A stretch of DNA of 64,000 bases from Aegilops tauschii subsp. strangulata (GCF_002575655.3 NC_053039.3:241654622-241718621); one strand, 5' to 3'. Counted from the stretch's first letter, positions 23,633-34,947 are shown. Made by a program: numbers and translations. The notes: generated by a model not told the origin, from the letters alone.

Positions 23633-25272
23633 TGATACGTCTCCAATGTATCTATAATTTTTGATTGTTCCATGCTATTATATTATCTGTTTTGGATGTT
23701 TATGGGCTTTATTAAACACTTTTATATTATTTTTGGGACTAACCTATTGACCCAGAGCCCAGTTCCTGTTTTTTCCCTTGTTTCAGTGTTTCGAAGAAAA
23801 GGAATATCAAACGGAGTCGAAACGGAATGAAACCTTCTGGAGAAGTTATTTTTGGAAGGAAAGCAACCCGGGAGACTTGGAGTCCACGTCAAGAAAGCAA
23901 CGAGGAAGGCACGAGGCAGGGGAGCGCGCCCTCCACCCTTGTGGGCCCCTTGTGGCTCCCCTGATGTACTTCTTTCACCTATATATACCCATATACCCTA
24001 AAACGATCGGGGAACAGAAGAGATCGGGAGTTCCGCCGCCGCAAGCCTCTGTAGCCACCAAAACCCAATCGGGACTCTGTTCCGGCACCCTGCCGGAGGG
24101 GGGAACCCTCACCGGTGGCCATCTTCATCATCCCAGCGCTCTCCATGACGAGGAGGGAGTAGTTCACCCTCGGGGCTGAGGGTATGTACCAGTAGCTATG
24201 TGCTTGATCTCTCTCTCTCGTGTTCTTGAGGTGATTCGATCTTGATGTATCGCGAGCTTTGCTATTATAGTTGGATCTTATGTTGCTTCTCCCCCTCTAC
24301 TCTCTTGTAATCGATTGAGTTTTCCCTTTGAAGTTATCTTATCGGATTGAGTCTTTAATGATTTGAGAACACTTGATGTATGTCTTTCGTGGGATAACCG
24401 TGGTGACAACGGGTTATTCTATTGATTCACTTGATGTATGTTTTGGTGATCAACTTGTGGGTTCCGCTCATGAACCTATGCATAGGGGTTGGCACACGTT
24501 TTCGTCTTGACTCTCCGGTAGAAACTTTGGGGCACTCTTTGAGGTTCTATGTGTTGGTTGAATAGATGAATCTGAGATTGTGTGATGCATATCGTATAAT
24601 CATACCCACGGATACTTGAGGTGACATTGGAGTATCTAGGTGACATTAGGGTTTTGGTTGATTTGTGTCTTAAGGTGTTATTCTAGTACGAACTCTAGGG
24701 CTGTTTGTGACACTTATAGGAATAGCCCAACGGATTGATTGGAAAGAATAACTTTGAGGTGGTTTCGTACCCTACCATAATCTCTTCGTTTGTTCTCCGC
24801 TATTAGTGACTTTGGAGTGACTCTTTGTTGCATGTTGAGGGATAGTTATATGATCCAATTATGTTATTATTGTTGAGAGAACTTGCACTAGTGAAAGTAT
24901 GAACCCTAGGCCTTGTTTCCTAGCATTGTAATACCGTTTACGCTCACTTTTACCACTTGTTACCTTGCTGTTTTTATATTTTCAGTTTACAAAAACCTAT
25001 ATCTACCATCCATATTGCACTTGTATCACCATCTCTTCGCCGAACTAGTGCACCTATACAATTTACCATTGTATTGGGTGTGTTGGGGACACAAGAGACT
25101 CTTTGTTATTTGGTTGCAGGGTTGTTTGAGAGAGACTATATTCATCCTACGCCTCCCACGGATTGATAAACCTTAGGTCATCCACTTGAGGGAAATTTGC
25201 TACTGTCCTACAAACCTCTGCACTTGGAGGCCCAACAACATCTACAAGAAGAAGGTTGTGTAGTAGACATCG
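23633..25272 (+). repeat. Element C 3' LTR
   Basis: This is 1640 bp and matches 18616-20281. The main differences are short deletions near 23760 and 23920 and scattered substitutions. Its downstream neighbour is the TCGGG target duplication. Confidence 0.93.
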
Positions 25273-26994
25273 TCGGGCAGACTTACTGGCTTTGGAGGTA
25301 GCTGCATCATCGTTTGGAACCCTATCGATATCCATATCAGTCGCGGCAGAGGCCGGGCTGGAAAATTTTCATCATCCACTCGGTCAGGATAAGAAAATCA
25401 GTCGAAGCAAGAAAAACACGGAAAGAACATTTACCCAGAAGCAACAGGAACATCCATCTTGATCTTAGGCAAGGTCTTCCGAGACTTCGAGGGGTTGATT
25501 TTGGGCTGCTTGGTGACTTTCTCCGCCAGCTTTGGAGTCGACGACCGAGCGCATTTCCGAGCCGGAGCGCTCGAGGCCACAGCCTTACCGTGCCTGCCCG
25601 CGGGATCATGATGCTGCTTGGATCGATGCTCCGAACAGGGTGGTGAGTCGGCTACCTCGTCGTCGTCGTTTGACTCGTCGCTCTCGTCTTCATCATCGTG
25701 GTCTGGCGACTCCCATTCATCACTCTCCTCCGCGCTATCCTCGCCCTCATGGTCCTGCTCTAGAGCTTGTTCGCCATTGGGCATTGAGTACATCTCTATG
25801 TAAATCTACAAGACAATAAGCTGAGTGGAAATCAGTTGGATTAGCAAATAGTCGGAAAATACATCCAAGTACAATCGGTGATAGCAGTCAAACCTTGTCT
25901 GGTTGGTTGCTGTCGCTGAAAGGGTCGACTCTCCTCGCGCCCCTGGGGTTGTCCTTGTTCCCCGTGATGCTCCTCAACTATTGGGCCACAGTTTTGGCCG
26001 GCACCTCCTCTGGATGAACCCGAGCAGTGTCGCCGGCCCCTGAGTACATCCACATGGAATGGTCACGGGCCTGGAGCGGTTGGATACGCCGACCGAGGAA
26101 CACCTCCAGCAGATCCATGCGGGTGACGCCTTGATTGATCAGCTGAACCACCCTCTCGACCAGCATGCCTGTCTCCGGCTTCTCCGCGGCGGTCACTTTC
26201 AACAAAGATGGAGTGTGAACACGATCAAAAGAAAAAGGAGGAAGTCAAGTCGACTGGCATGGGGTCGCGATATCCCGGCAGTAGAACCAGGTCGACTGCC
26301 AGCCCCAGACCGACTCAGGAAGAGTCATCGAAGGAAAGGAACTCCTCTTCCTCTTCTGGATACCCAGGCCCCCACACATCTGGATAACATGGGTTTTCTC
26401 GTCGTTCGAGTTTGCTTTCTTCACTGTTTGGGAGCAGATGGTGAAAATGTGCTTGAAAAGACCCCAGTGCGGTCGACACCCCAGGAAATTCTTGCACATG
26501 GACACGAATGCAGCAAGATATGTGATGGTGTTGGGAGTAAAATGATGGAGTCGAGCCCCGAACAAATTCAAGAAACCTCGAAAAAAGGGGTGTGGAGGAA
26601 GCGAGAAGCCGCACTCGACATGGGTGGCGAGCAGAACACACTCACCCGGTCGCGGCTGCGGCTCCGTTTCCCCCTCCGGCAACTGCGCAGCCTCATGGAT
26701 GATCAACCCTAACTCGGCCATCTCGTCCAAGTCTTCCTGCCGAAGCAAAGATCGAATCCAATCTCCCTGGATCCAACCCGACGGCAGCCCCGAGCGCGAT
26801 GAAGATCCCCGATTTGTCTTCTTGCTTTTCGCCGCCCCCGTCGCCTTCTTCGCGCGTTCCAGCGCCGCCGTTTTCTCCTTCCCCATGGCGGTGGAGCGGC
26901 AGCGTCGAGAGTGGAGAAGTCGGATGGGGTGAAGGAGCAAGAGGAAGAAGAAGGAGAATGGGCACGCATAGTGCAGACGCCTCGGCCTCGCCGC

Positions 26995-27000
26995 TTTTAA
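26995..27000 (-). promoter_or_regulatory. Candidate TATA box of the antisense gene (element B)
   Basis: The minus strand reads CCTTTAAAAGCGGC about 110 bp before the ATG at 26886. The same TTAAAA is at 49182-49187, 114 bp before the ATG of the copy in B2. Conserved spacing and a CT-rich leader between support a dedicated antisense promoter. Confidence 0.45.
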
Positions 27001-27399
27001 AGGCCCACTTCCGAGTGGCTGACGCGTGGGTCCGGGCGATCCTGTCAAATCCCTCAACAGTCACACACGGGATATGTGGCGAAAAAGGTGGCACGGAAAT
27101 CGAAACATCATGTTTATCCACTCCGCTTACCACAGCGCGCTCCACGTGGCGCGCTTCCACCGAAATTTCGAATCCCGTGAAATCGGGGACCCTCTGCAAC
27201 CGATCACGCCAAAGATTTCACGTCAAAGACAACACTCGACGGGTGACGTTATAAAAACCAATCGGCAATTTCTGAATCGATCAAGGCGACTGAAATGAAG
27301 CCGAAGTTCCAACACTGGCCTCCGTTCAGAGATGAATTCTTGAGAAAGGCAAGAGTCAAAGAAAGATCAACTTCAACCTTCTTTTCACTCGGACCTCAA

Positions 27400-27415
27400 T
27401 CCATTCGGGGGCTAA
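27400..27415 (+). other. Element B polypurine tract
   Basis: CATTCGGGGGCTAA lies directly before the 3' LTR start at 27416. The inverted copy is present next to the LTR of B2 at 48776-48790. Confidence 0.6.
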
Positions 27416-28011
27416 TGATGAGGACATAGACCTGGGGTAGGGTAATAGGCCTGGCCTATACGTCCTACCTAAGGTCCTTGTCTTAGAAGCAAAGAAGTTC
27501 AAGAGTAAATAGGGAGGGCCCAACAAAGGTGTCGAGTGCAATCCACTCGACCTACCATTCACTCGGAGACCCCTCTTTCTTTAGGTCACTCGACCACTCA
27601 ACCATTCGACCATGTAAAAGACCACTCGACGTACAGAAGACCTAAAGCCACTCTGCTCAGCAACGGTCGGGCGTTTATTCACAGACTTAATGATCATTCA
27701 TAGCACTTTATTATTGACGTTACCTGTAATGCTCTCGCTTTATGTACATTGAACCCTATGTAACGGAGGGGATCTGGGGTCCTGGCGCACTCTATATAAG
27801 CCACCCCCCTCCTCTGAGACAAGGGTTCGAACCCCCTATAACACACACGTATAATCCAGTCGACCGCCTCCGGGCACCGAGACGTAGGGCTATTACTTCC
27901 TCCGCGAAGGGCCTGAACTCGTAAAAACTCGTGTGTACAACTTCGCCATAGCTAGGATCTTTCCTCTACATACCTACCCCCCATTCTACTGTCAGTCTTA
28001 GATCCACGACA
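27416..28011 (+). repeat. Element B 3' LTR
   Basis: This is 596 bp from TGATGAGG to CACGACA and pairs with 7804-8401. Most differences between the two copies are C/T or G/A transitions. Confidence 0.92.
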
Positions 28012-28310
28012 CTGCTCAGTCGCTGACGTCAAGAAGGCTTCGGCTGATACCACGACGTCGAGCGCCCATAACTGTTCCCGCGTAGTTGGTTAGTGCGTAT
28101 AGGCCAGTGGCCAGACTCAGATCAAATACCAAGATCTCGTTAAGTGTGTTAATTAAAGTATTCGCGAACGCCGACCAGGGCCAGGCCCACCTCTCTCCTA
28201 GGTGGTCTCAACCTGCCCTGTCGCTCTGCCACAAAGTAACAGTCGGGGGCCGTCGGGAACCCAGGCCCACCTCTACCGGGATGGAGCCACCTGCCCCTTC
28301 AGCCCCCATC
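28012..28310 (-). repeat. Element A 5' LTR, middle piece
   Basis: This short piece lies between element B's end and the CACTA terminus. It includes the ATC at 28308-28310 that was duplicated by the CACTA insertion. It contains no gene. It belongs to element A because element sequence resumes after the CACTA copy, and 39315 onward matches the other LTR of A. Confidence 0.75.
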
Positions 28311-28625
28311 CACTACTGGAATCAGCTAATTTGCCATCTGCCAGCTCTTTGCCGTCTGCTAGCTGACGGCAAAGAAGCTCTTTGCCATCAGCTACCCAAA
28401 AGCAGACGGCAAAGAAAGGGCAGACGGCAAAGAAGCTCTTTGCCGTCCGCCAGCGGACGGCAAAGATTCCTTTGCCGTCCGCTGGCGGACGGCAAAGAGT
28501 GAGGTGGCCCCCACACCCCGCCCATTTTTGAAAAACTTAACGGGCCACCTCTTTGCCGTCCGCTAGCAGACGACAAAGAGGCAAAAAAGCGGACGGCAAA
28601 GGGGGGCGGACGGCAAAGAGCCTAC
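28311..28625 (+). repeat. CACTA left terminus and subterminal repeats
   Basis: The terminal CACTA is followed by repeated TTTGCCGTCTGC/GCAGACGGCAAA blocks, many arranged head to head (for example CCGTCCGCTGGCGGACGG near 28478). In En/Spm the subterminal repeats bind the element-encoded TnpA; the same role is inferred here. Confidence 0.9.
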
Positions 28626-28639
28626 TACCTAACGGCCCG

Positions 28640-29000
28640 TACCCCCCGCCCGTTACTCACTTCTTCCCTCTCCCTCGCCGTTTCTCTCCTCCCACGCCGC
28701 CGCCCGCCGCGCGCCGCCGCCCCGTCGCCCCCGCCGCCCCACCGCCCCGTCGCCCCCCCCGCCCCGGCCCCCCGCCGCCCCGCGCCCCACCGCCGCCACA
28801 GCCCCCCGCCGTCCCGGCCCCCCGCCGCCCCGCGCCCCCCGCCGTCTCCTCCACTGCCCCGCCCCGGCCCCCCGCCCCCCATCCCCCCCGCCGCCCCGGC
28901 CCCCCGCCGGCCGGGCCCCCGCCGCCCCGCCTCCTCCACCGCCCCGCCCCGGCCCTCCGTCGCCGGCCCCTCCCCGACCCATCGCCGCCCCCCACAGTGA
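28640..29000 (+). repeat. CCG/CCCC-rich low-complexity tract
   Basis: This is a very C-rich strand of CCGCCCCGCGCCCC-type words. It yields long proline/arginine or glycine frames on both strands, which I treat as composition artefacts. Confidence 0.8.
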
Positions 29001-29126
29001 GCCCCTCCTCCCTTTTTTTCTATTTTTTGTTTTTTTTCTGTTTAAGTTTAGGTTTAATTAGTTTAAATAGTTTAGTTTTAATTAGTTTAGGTTTTTAGTT
29101 TAGGCTAGTTTAGGTTTAGGTTAAGT

Positions 29127-29360
29127 AGAAGGGGGAAGAAGAAGAAGAAGATGAAGAAGAAGAAGAAGAAGAAGAGGAGGAGGAGGAGGAGGAGGAGAAG
29201 AAGAAGAAGAAGAAGAAGAAGAAGAAGAAGAAGAAGAAGAAGAAGAGGAGGAGGAGGAGGAGGAGGAGGAGGAGGAGGAGGAGAAAGAAGAAGAAGAAGA
29301 AGAAGAAGAAGAAGAAGAAGAAGAAGAAGAAGAAGAAGAGGAGGAGGAGGAGGAGGAGAC
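29127..29360 (+). repeat. GAA/GAG trinucleotide tract
   Basis: About 230 bp of alternating GAA and GAG runs. It abuts the hexamer satellite at about 29361. Confidence 0.95.
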
Positions 29361-30320
29361 ACCCCGAAGCCCCGACCCCGAAACAGCACCCCGACCCCGA
29401 CACGGCACCCCGAGACCGACACGACACCCCGACCCCGAGACCCCGACCCCGACCCCGACCCCGACACCCCGACCCCGAGCCTGACCCGACACCCCGACCC
29501 CGACACTGACACGACACCCCGACCCCGACCCGGCACCCCGACCCGACACCCCGACCCCGAGACCCCGACCCCGACACGGCACCCCGAGACCGACACGACA
29601 CCCCGACCCCGACACGGCACCCCGAGACCGACACGACACCCCGACCCCCGACACGACACCCCCGACACCCCGACACCCCAACCCCGAGACCCAGACCCAG
29701 ACCCCGACCCCGACCCCGACCCCGACACCCCGACCCCGAGCCTGACCCGACACCCCGACCCCGACACCGACACGGCACCCCGACCCCGACCCGGCACCCC
29801 GACCCGACACCCCGACCCCGAGACCCCGACCCCGACACGGCACCCCGAGACCGACACGACACCCCGACCCCGACACGGCACTCCGAGACCGACACGACAC
29901 CCCGACCCCCGACACGACACCCCCGACACCCCGACACCCCGAACCCAAGACCCCGACCCCGACCCCGACCCCGACACCCCGACCCCGAGCCTGACCCGAC
30001 ACCCCGACACCGACACGGCACCCCGACCCCGACCCGGCACCCCGACCCGGCACCCCTACCCCGAGACCCCGACCCCGACACGGCACCCCGAGACCGACAC
30101 GACACCCCGACCCCGACACGGCACCCCGAGACCGACACGACACCCCGACCCCCGACACGACACCCCCGACACCCCGACACCCCGACCCCGACACCCCGAC
30201 CCCGACCCCGACACCCCGACCCCGAGCCTGACCCGACACCCCGACCCCGACACCGACACGGCACCCCGACCCCGACCCGGCACCCCGACCCGACACCCCG
30301 ACCCCGAGACCCCGACCCCG
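29361..30320 (+). repeat. CCCCGA-based satellite with ~250-bp higher-order units
   Basis: Built from 6-bp words (CCCCGA, CCGACA, CCGAGA). The landmark GACCCCGAGCCTGACCCGAC occurs at 29471, 29732, 29981 and 30218, giving higher-order spacings of 261, 249 and 237 bp. Each is 12 bp shorter than the last. Spacing in multiples of three keeps all frames open on both strands, which explains the 300-420-codon frames here. They have no domain content. Confidence 0.95.
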
Positions 30321-30740
30321 AAAAGGTGTTCTTTGGCCTTCCAGAAGCCGACGGGGTCATATATTTGTGAATTATTAGTTAGGTCATATATCTTTCGATT
30401 TTGTTATGAAAAACATCATATATAATTGTGTTGATCGGGTAGTTTTAAATGTGCAGTTGTTTCATCACTGCGAGGTTTGGTGTTCGACGACCTCGCCGTG
30501 CGTTTGACGAGCTCTGCCCCTTCGTTCGTGGGTGAGCACAAATGACATGTCCTCCTCCCCCATTAATTATTTGATCTATTCCGATGAAACTTGATAGCTA
30601 GATATATATGTGTCTTGAATCATCAGTATGCGTAACCAATATGTGTCTCCCGTTCGAAAGCGTCATAGTTATAAATATGCATGCATTTGCATATTTATAA
30701 CCTTGATTCTTTTGAATTGTCCAACGCTATCCATGGACAG

Positions 30741-30958
30741 CCCGAGTATGTTTAGATTGGGTTCGTTTTCCCATATGCTTTGCTCCGGATCCGACGCATA
30801 AATTTCGTCAGTGCCTCCCCTGTTGTTCTCCGGGTACACATCCTCTCTGTTTATTGCAGAGACGTGTATCAGGAGAACAGCGGGGAGGTGCTGCCGAAAT
30901 TTTGCGTAGGATCCGGGGCATAGCATGGGAAAATGAACCCAATCTAAACATACTCGGG
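30741..30958. repeat. Long imperfect inverted repeat (~105-bp arms)
   Basis: The left arm begins CCCGAGTATGTTTAGATTGG at 30741 and the right arm ends with its complement at 30958. Pairing continues through GTTCGTTTTCCCAT, CTCCGGATCC and GTTCTCC down to TCTCTG/CAGAGA around a central loop near 30850-30856. It has a few mismatches and small indels. RNA from it would fold into a long hairpin. Confidence 0.85.
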
Positions 30959-31052
30959 TGGGATTAGGACCTATCATTACCTATTAGAGTGTAGGTTGCA
31001 TGGACGTAATAAAATTGACAAAGTAGATCAACCGATGAATACATACATGGTG

Positions 31053-31054
<2 letters not shown>

Positions 31055-31116
<62 letters not shown>
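31055..31116. repeat. AT dinucleotide microsatellite (about 31 repeats)
   Basis: Uninterrupted AT run ending 32 bp before the likely transposase start codon. Confidence 0.97.
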
Positions 31117-31123
<7 letters not shown>

Positions 31124-31148
31124 GTGTCTAGTAGCTCTGAAAGTCAAG

Positions 31149-34100
31149 ATGAGTGATCGTGCGTGGATGTACACCGGTCACACTGGTCAGAACAAATGGA
31201 GCACTGAATGGTTCACAAAAACCAAGGGGTTTGTGCGAGCCGCATTTGCAAATGGCCAGAGGAAAACCTGGTGCCCCTGTTTACGGTGCGGCAATTGGGA
31301 AAAGAGGACAGAGGCTGAAATGGGCAAACACCTGCAGAAGAGTGGTTTTACGCCCGATTATACGGTGTGGACATTTCATGGTGAGTCTGCCCAACGTGAC
31401 CGAGCTGAGGTGGATCGTCGTCGCACCAACGAGCATGGTACCGGTATGGAAAACATGGTGCAAGACTTTGATGATGCTCGGGATTCGGACGAGGAGATGG
31501 AGGAATCTGCAAAGGCCTTCAATGAAATGTTGGAGTCTTCAAAACGTCCGCTCCATGAGCACACTGAGCTTTGTCAGTTGGATGCCATCTCACAAGTAAT
31601 GGCTCTGAAGGCTCAGTTCAACTTGGGCAGAGAATGCTACGATGCAATGATGACAGTATTTGGACGCTTTCTACCCAAAGGCCATGTAATGCCTGCAAAC
31701 CTGTACCAGTCGGACAAAATCCTCCGTGCACTAAAGATGCCCTATGATAAGATACATGCCTGTGAGAAAGGATGTGTCTTGTTTAGGCTTGACTATGCGG
31801 ACTTGAACTGTTGTCCCATTTGCAAGTCTTCCAGGTATGTTGTGGTAGACAACGGTATGGGTGAGAAGACACAGACCAAAATCCCCGTTAGTGTTCTTCG
31901 GTATATGCCAATCGTACCAAGACTTCAACGTCTTTTCATGGTCGAAGAGACGGCCAGACAGATGACATGGCACAAAACGGGCAAAAGAACCGAACTAGAT
32001 GCAGATGGGAATCTGATGATTGTACACACATCGGATGGTGTTGCGTGGAAAAAGTTTGATGAATTACATGGTGACAAAGCGGCAGATCCGAGGCATCCTC
32101 GAGTCGGCATCAGCACGGATGGGTTCAGTGTGTTTGGTATGACGGCAGCCCAATACAGTTGTTGGCCCGTATTTGTCTTTCCACTCAATCTCCCCCCCGG
32201 ACAGATTATGCAAAGAAAGAACATTTTCCTGACGTTGATAATTCCAGGGCCCAACTATCCGGGGAAAAATATGAATGTGTACATGCAACCTCTTAAGGAC
32301 GAATTGCAAGAAGCCTGGGATAATGGGTTCAAGACATACGATGCCTATAGCAAACGGAACTTCATAATGCGTGTCTGGTACATGTACTCGACGCATGACT
32401 TGACGGCGTATGCGCTATTCGTTGGCTGGTGTGTGCATGGAAGGTTCCCGTGCCCCACATGCAAGGGAGCTCTTGAGTTTCGTTGGCTTCAGGCCGGTCA
32501 CAAGTTTTCTTGCTTCGACATGCATAGAGAGTTCCTGAATCCTCGCCATAAGTTCAGGAAAGACAAGAAGAACTTCATCAGAGGTAGAGTTGTCAAAAAC
32601 TCTGCACCACATGCATTGACAGGCCAACAGACCCTGGATCAGTTAAATGCTCTCGAGCCAGATCCCGAGCGTCCAGGGTACTTCAAGGGGTATAATTCTA
32701 AGCACGCCTGGACTCACAAAACATGCTTATGGGATCTGCCTTACTTCAAAGACCTCCTTTGCCCACACAACATCGACGTGATGCACACTGAGAAGAATAT
32801 CGCCGAGGCACTTTTTGGTACATTGTTCGGCATAGATGGGAAGTCAAAGGATAATACTAAGGCTAGAGTCGATCTGGAGGCGCTATGTGATAGGCCGTTA
32901 CAAAACATGAAAGAACCAAAAGGAAAGCAGAACTGGACGAAGCCAAAGGCATGGTTCAATCTTGGAAGGCCGGCTATGAGGGAAATTATCTTGTGGGTGA
33001 AAATGCAGTTGATGTTCCCCGATGGGTATGCAGCGAATCTACAGAGGGGAGCCAGTCTTGATAAATTGAAGATATTTGGTCTCAAGAGTCATGATTGGCA
33101 CATATGGATTGAGCGGGTAATGCCGGTGATGTTGCGTGGCTTCATCCCTGAGGATGAATGGCTAGTACTGGCAGAACTCAGCTATTTCTTCCGTGTTCTT
33201 TGTGCGAAAGAACTATCGCCTGGCGTGCTAGAAGAAATGGAAGAGTTGGCGCCGGAGTTGATCTGCAAGTTAGAGAAGATCTTTCCACCGGGCTTCTTTA
33301 ATCGAATGCAACATTTGATTTTGCATCTCCCGACCGAGGCAAGATTGGGGGGCCCGTGCAAAATCGTTGGTGCTACCCAACTGAGAGGATGCAGAAGACG
33401 CTTCGACAAAAATGTAAAAATAAACGTAGAATTGAAGCATCGATGGCTGAGGCATTCATCACTGAGGAGGCGGCAAACTTCGTGACAGCACACTACGAAG
33501 CCAAAAATCGTCATTTGCATAATCTGAAGCCTCGGTACAATGCTGACGACCCTAAAAAGGGTGGATCCAACCTCAGCCTATTCAAAGGGAATCTCGCACC
33601 AGCCAGTGTTTCAAATCCAGTATCTTTGGATAACGAACAATGGCAGACCATTTCGTTGTATATCTTCAACAACCTGATAGAAGTGCGGCCGTACATCGAG
33701 TAAGTTCTCGGTACATAGTTTCGCAACTTCTATTTCCTTTGAACTGCTCTTATTCCTGGATATTTCATACAGTCGATACGTCGCCTTATTCTCGTATGGA
33801 GCGGTGATCCAAAAGGATTCTGTCGAAGAGTATGAGCTTCTCGCAAAGCAAGGTGGCGGCTATCCCGGTTTCATCTCTTGGTTCAAACAAACGGTAATTT
33901 CTATTAGACTTGTAGGCTAATTTGTAGGCGGCTATCCCGGTTTCATTCGCTAATTTGTGCGTAATGCAACAATCCTTTCATATTAAACTTGTAGGCTAAT
34001 TCAGAGTCTATGGACGCCGAATTGAGACAAGTCGCTAATGGTTTTGACTATAAGGTCCGTTCATTTGACAAATACGACATCAACGGGTATCGCTTTCGTA

Positions 34101-34810
34101 CCTATGGCAAAGAGCTATCTATGGCCGACCGAAAGTCTACAAATTGTTGTGTATCTGCTATCGGCGAAGGAGGTACCGAGTATTATGGGAGAGCTGAAGC
34201 AATTTATGAACTTCTATTCTATGGTGAAAACCCACCGAATGTCGTAGTCTTCAAATGTTATTGGTTTCAGCCGAAGGAGACTAGAAGAACTCATGAACAT
34301 ATAGGGCTAGTTGAAATCAACCAAAGCACCCATTTAGATGTTCCTGATGTCTATATTACGGCTCAACAGGCGACCCAAGTATTCTATCTACCGTGGGCCT
34401 GCCAAACTAATCCAAATCTGAAAGGTTGGGATGTCGTTTATGAAGTGCCGCCACGTGCTAGACTATCTCCCCCAAAGGAAGAGGATTATGAACCTCACAT
34501 TAACCCAGACACATATGAAGGAGAATTCTTCCAAGAGACACGTCTTTCTAAAAAGCGTTTCAAGAACCGCTATACTTCACCCCAAAACATTGAAGTAGAC
34601 AGTGACAGTGAATCCGACATCACCCCAGAGGAGGAACAAGAAGAGCCGGAACAAGAAGAGGTTACTGCTGCGGATGACCTGTCATTGCTTGACCGATTAC
34701 GTCAAGGTGGCCTTGCACATGTTGATGCCACTGAACCCTATGAGCCCGTCATTGATTATAGTGATGATGATGATTATGCATTTATTGATGATACTGATCG
34801 AGATTATTAG
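31149..34810 (+). pseudogene. CACTA transposase gene (tnp2/TnpD type), one frameshift
   Basis: The enzyme would cut and move the element. I choose the ATG at 31149 (MSDRAWMYTGHTG) because the earlier in-frame ATG precedes the AT microsatellite. Exon 1 (31149-33699) has an N-terminal transposase-associated domain (WCPCLRCGNWEKRT), a Cys4-type motif (NCCPICKSSRY), the tnp2 core (HPRVGISTDGFSVFGM; HDLTAYALFVGWCVHGRFPC; CPHNIDVMHTEKNIAEALFG) and a DUF4218-type part. Introns 33700-33772 and 33894-33994 have GT/AG ends. Exons 2 (33773-33893) and 3 (33995-34810) encode a DUF4216-type domain and an acidic tail. A one-base indel near 33345-33355 in a G-run breaks the frame: coding resumes in the next frame at QNRWCYPTERMQ. 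Otherwise it looks complete. Confidence 0.92.
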
Positions 34811-34947
34811 TAGTGTCAGGTATTACATTTTTTAATGTTGTACTTGATGATGATACACTTAAGTGATACACATATTATTATTCATGTCGGTCTTTTTTTT
34901 ATGTTGTACTAATTTCGTTTACTGTTTGTCATGGCAGGTGTTGAAAG
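34811..34947 (+). other. Spacer between the two CACTA genes
   Basis: About 137 bp, AT-rich. CATGGCAG just before GTGTTGAAAGATGG may be a splice acceptor, so the two genes could share a primary transcript with alternative splicing, as En/Spm does. This is inference. Confidence 0.4.

Larger units (their letters stand above)
18616..25272 (+). mobile_element. Element C: non-autonomous Athila-like Gypsy retrotransposon
   Basis: It has LTRs 18616-20281 and 23633-25272, a tRNA-Asp-type primer site, a 3.35-kb interior with one ORF and no gag-pol, and a purine tract. It is flanked by a perfect 5-bp duplication TCGGG (18611-18615 and 25273-25277). The uninterrupted site survives in B2 as CCCGA at 50893-50897. 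The last base of the 3' LTR is G where the 5' LTR has A. LTR copies differ little (scattered substitutions plus a roughly 20-bp indel in the GC-rich part), so this is younger than its host element. TGATACGTCTCC termini are typical of abundant Triticeae Gypsy families; I do not assign a name. Confidence 0.92.
16448..26886 (-). pseudogene. Element B antisense multi-exon gene ('putative gypsy type transposon' domain), split by element C
   Basis: This lies opposite gag-pol. The ATG is at 26886 (MGKEKTAALERAKK). Inferred exons are 26886-25894, 25805-25435, 25357-25287 and 18544-18099, then coiled-coil exons including about 17565-17448, and a last exon ending at 16448. Each junction has GT/AG and is supported by the collinear copy in B2. 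Residues ~90-190 carry the domain annotated in Pfam as putative gypsy type transposon (LPPHPFFRGFLNLFGARLHH). A nuclear-type basic start, an acidic segment (DEDESDESNDDDE) and a C-terminal part (ELSQDLESLMVRLNQIPDRV) follow. Exon 1 has premature stops near 26245 and 25978. Element C occupies an intron. Function is unknown; such antisense ORFs are established in Tat elements. Confidence 0.75.
7804..28011 (+). mobile_element. Element B: Tat-lineage Gypsy retrotransposon (probably Fatima-like), decayed, with element C nested inside
   Basis: Its LTRs (7804-8401 and 27416-28011) both start TGATGAGGACATAGACC and end CCACGACA. In order it contains a primer site, gag, protease, RT, RNase H, a second RNase H, integrase, a 73-bp tandem array, an L26-derived array, an antisense spliced gene and a purine tract. 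The dual RNase H and antisense ORF are established hallmarks of the Tat lineage. The name Fatima is from memory. About 20 differences separate the two ~597-bp LTRs. Removing element C leaves about 13.5 kb. Many stops and frameshifts make it non-functional. The flanking target duplication is imperfect (TCGCT versus CTGCT). Confidence 0.9.
30321..31148 (+). other. CACTA 5' region upstream of the transposase ATG
   Basis: No coding sequence is seen. It contains the long imperfect palindrome at 30741-30958 and an AT microsatellite at 31055-31116. It likely holds the transcript leader of the transposase gene. Confidence 0.6.

Noticed and set aside
28553..30425. Open frames of 300-420 codons on both strands
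   Set aside because: They are produced by CCG, GAA/GAG and CCCCGA repeats with periods divisible by three. Composition alone explains them.
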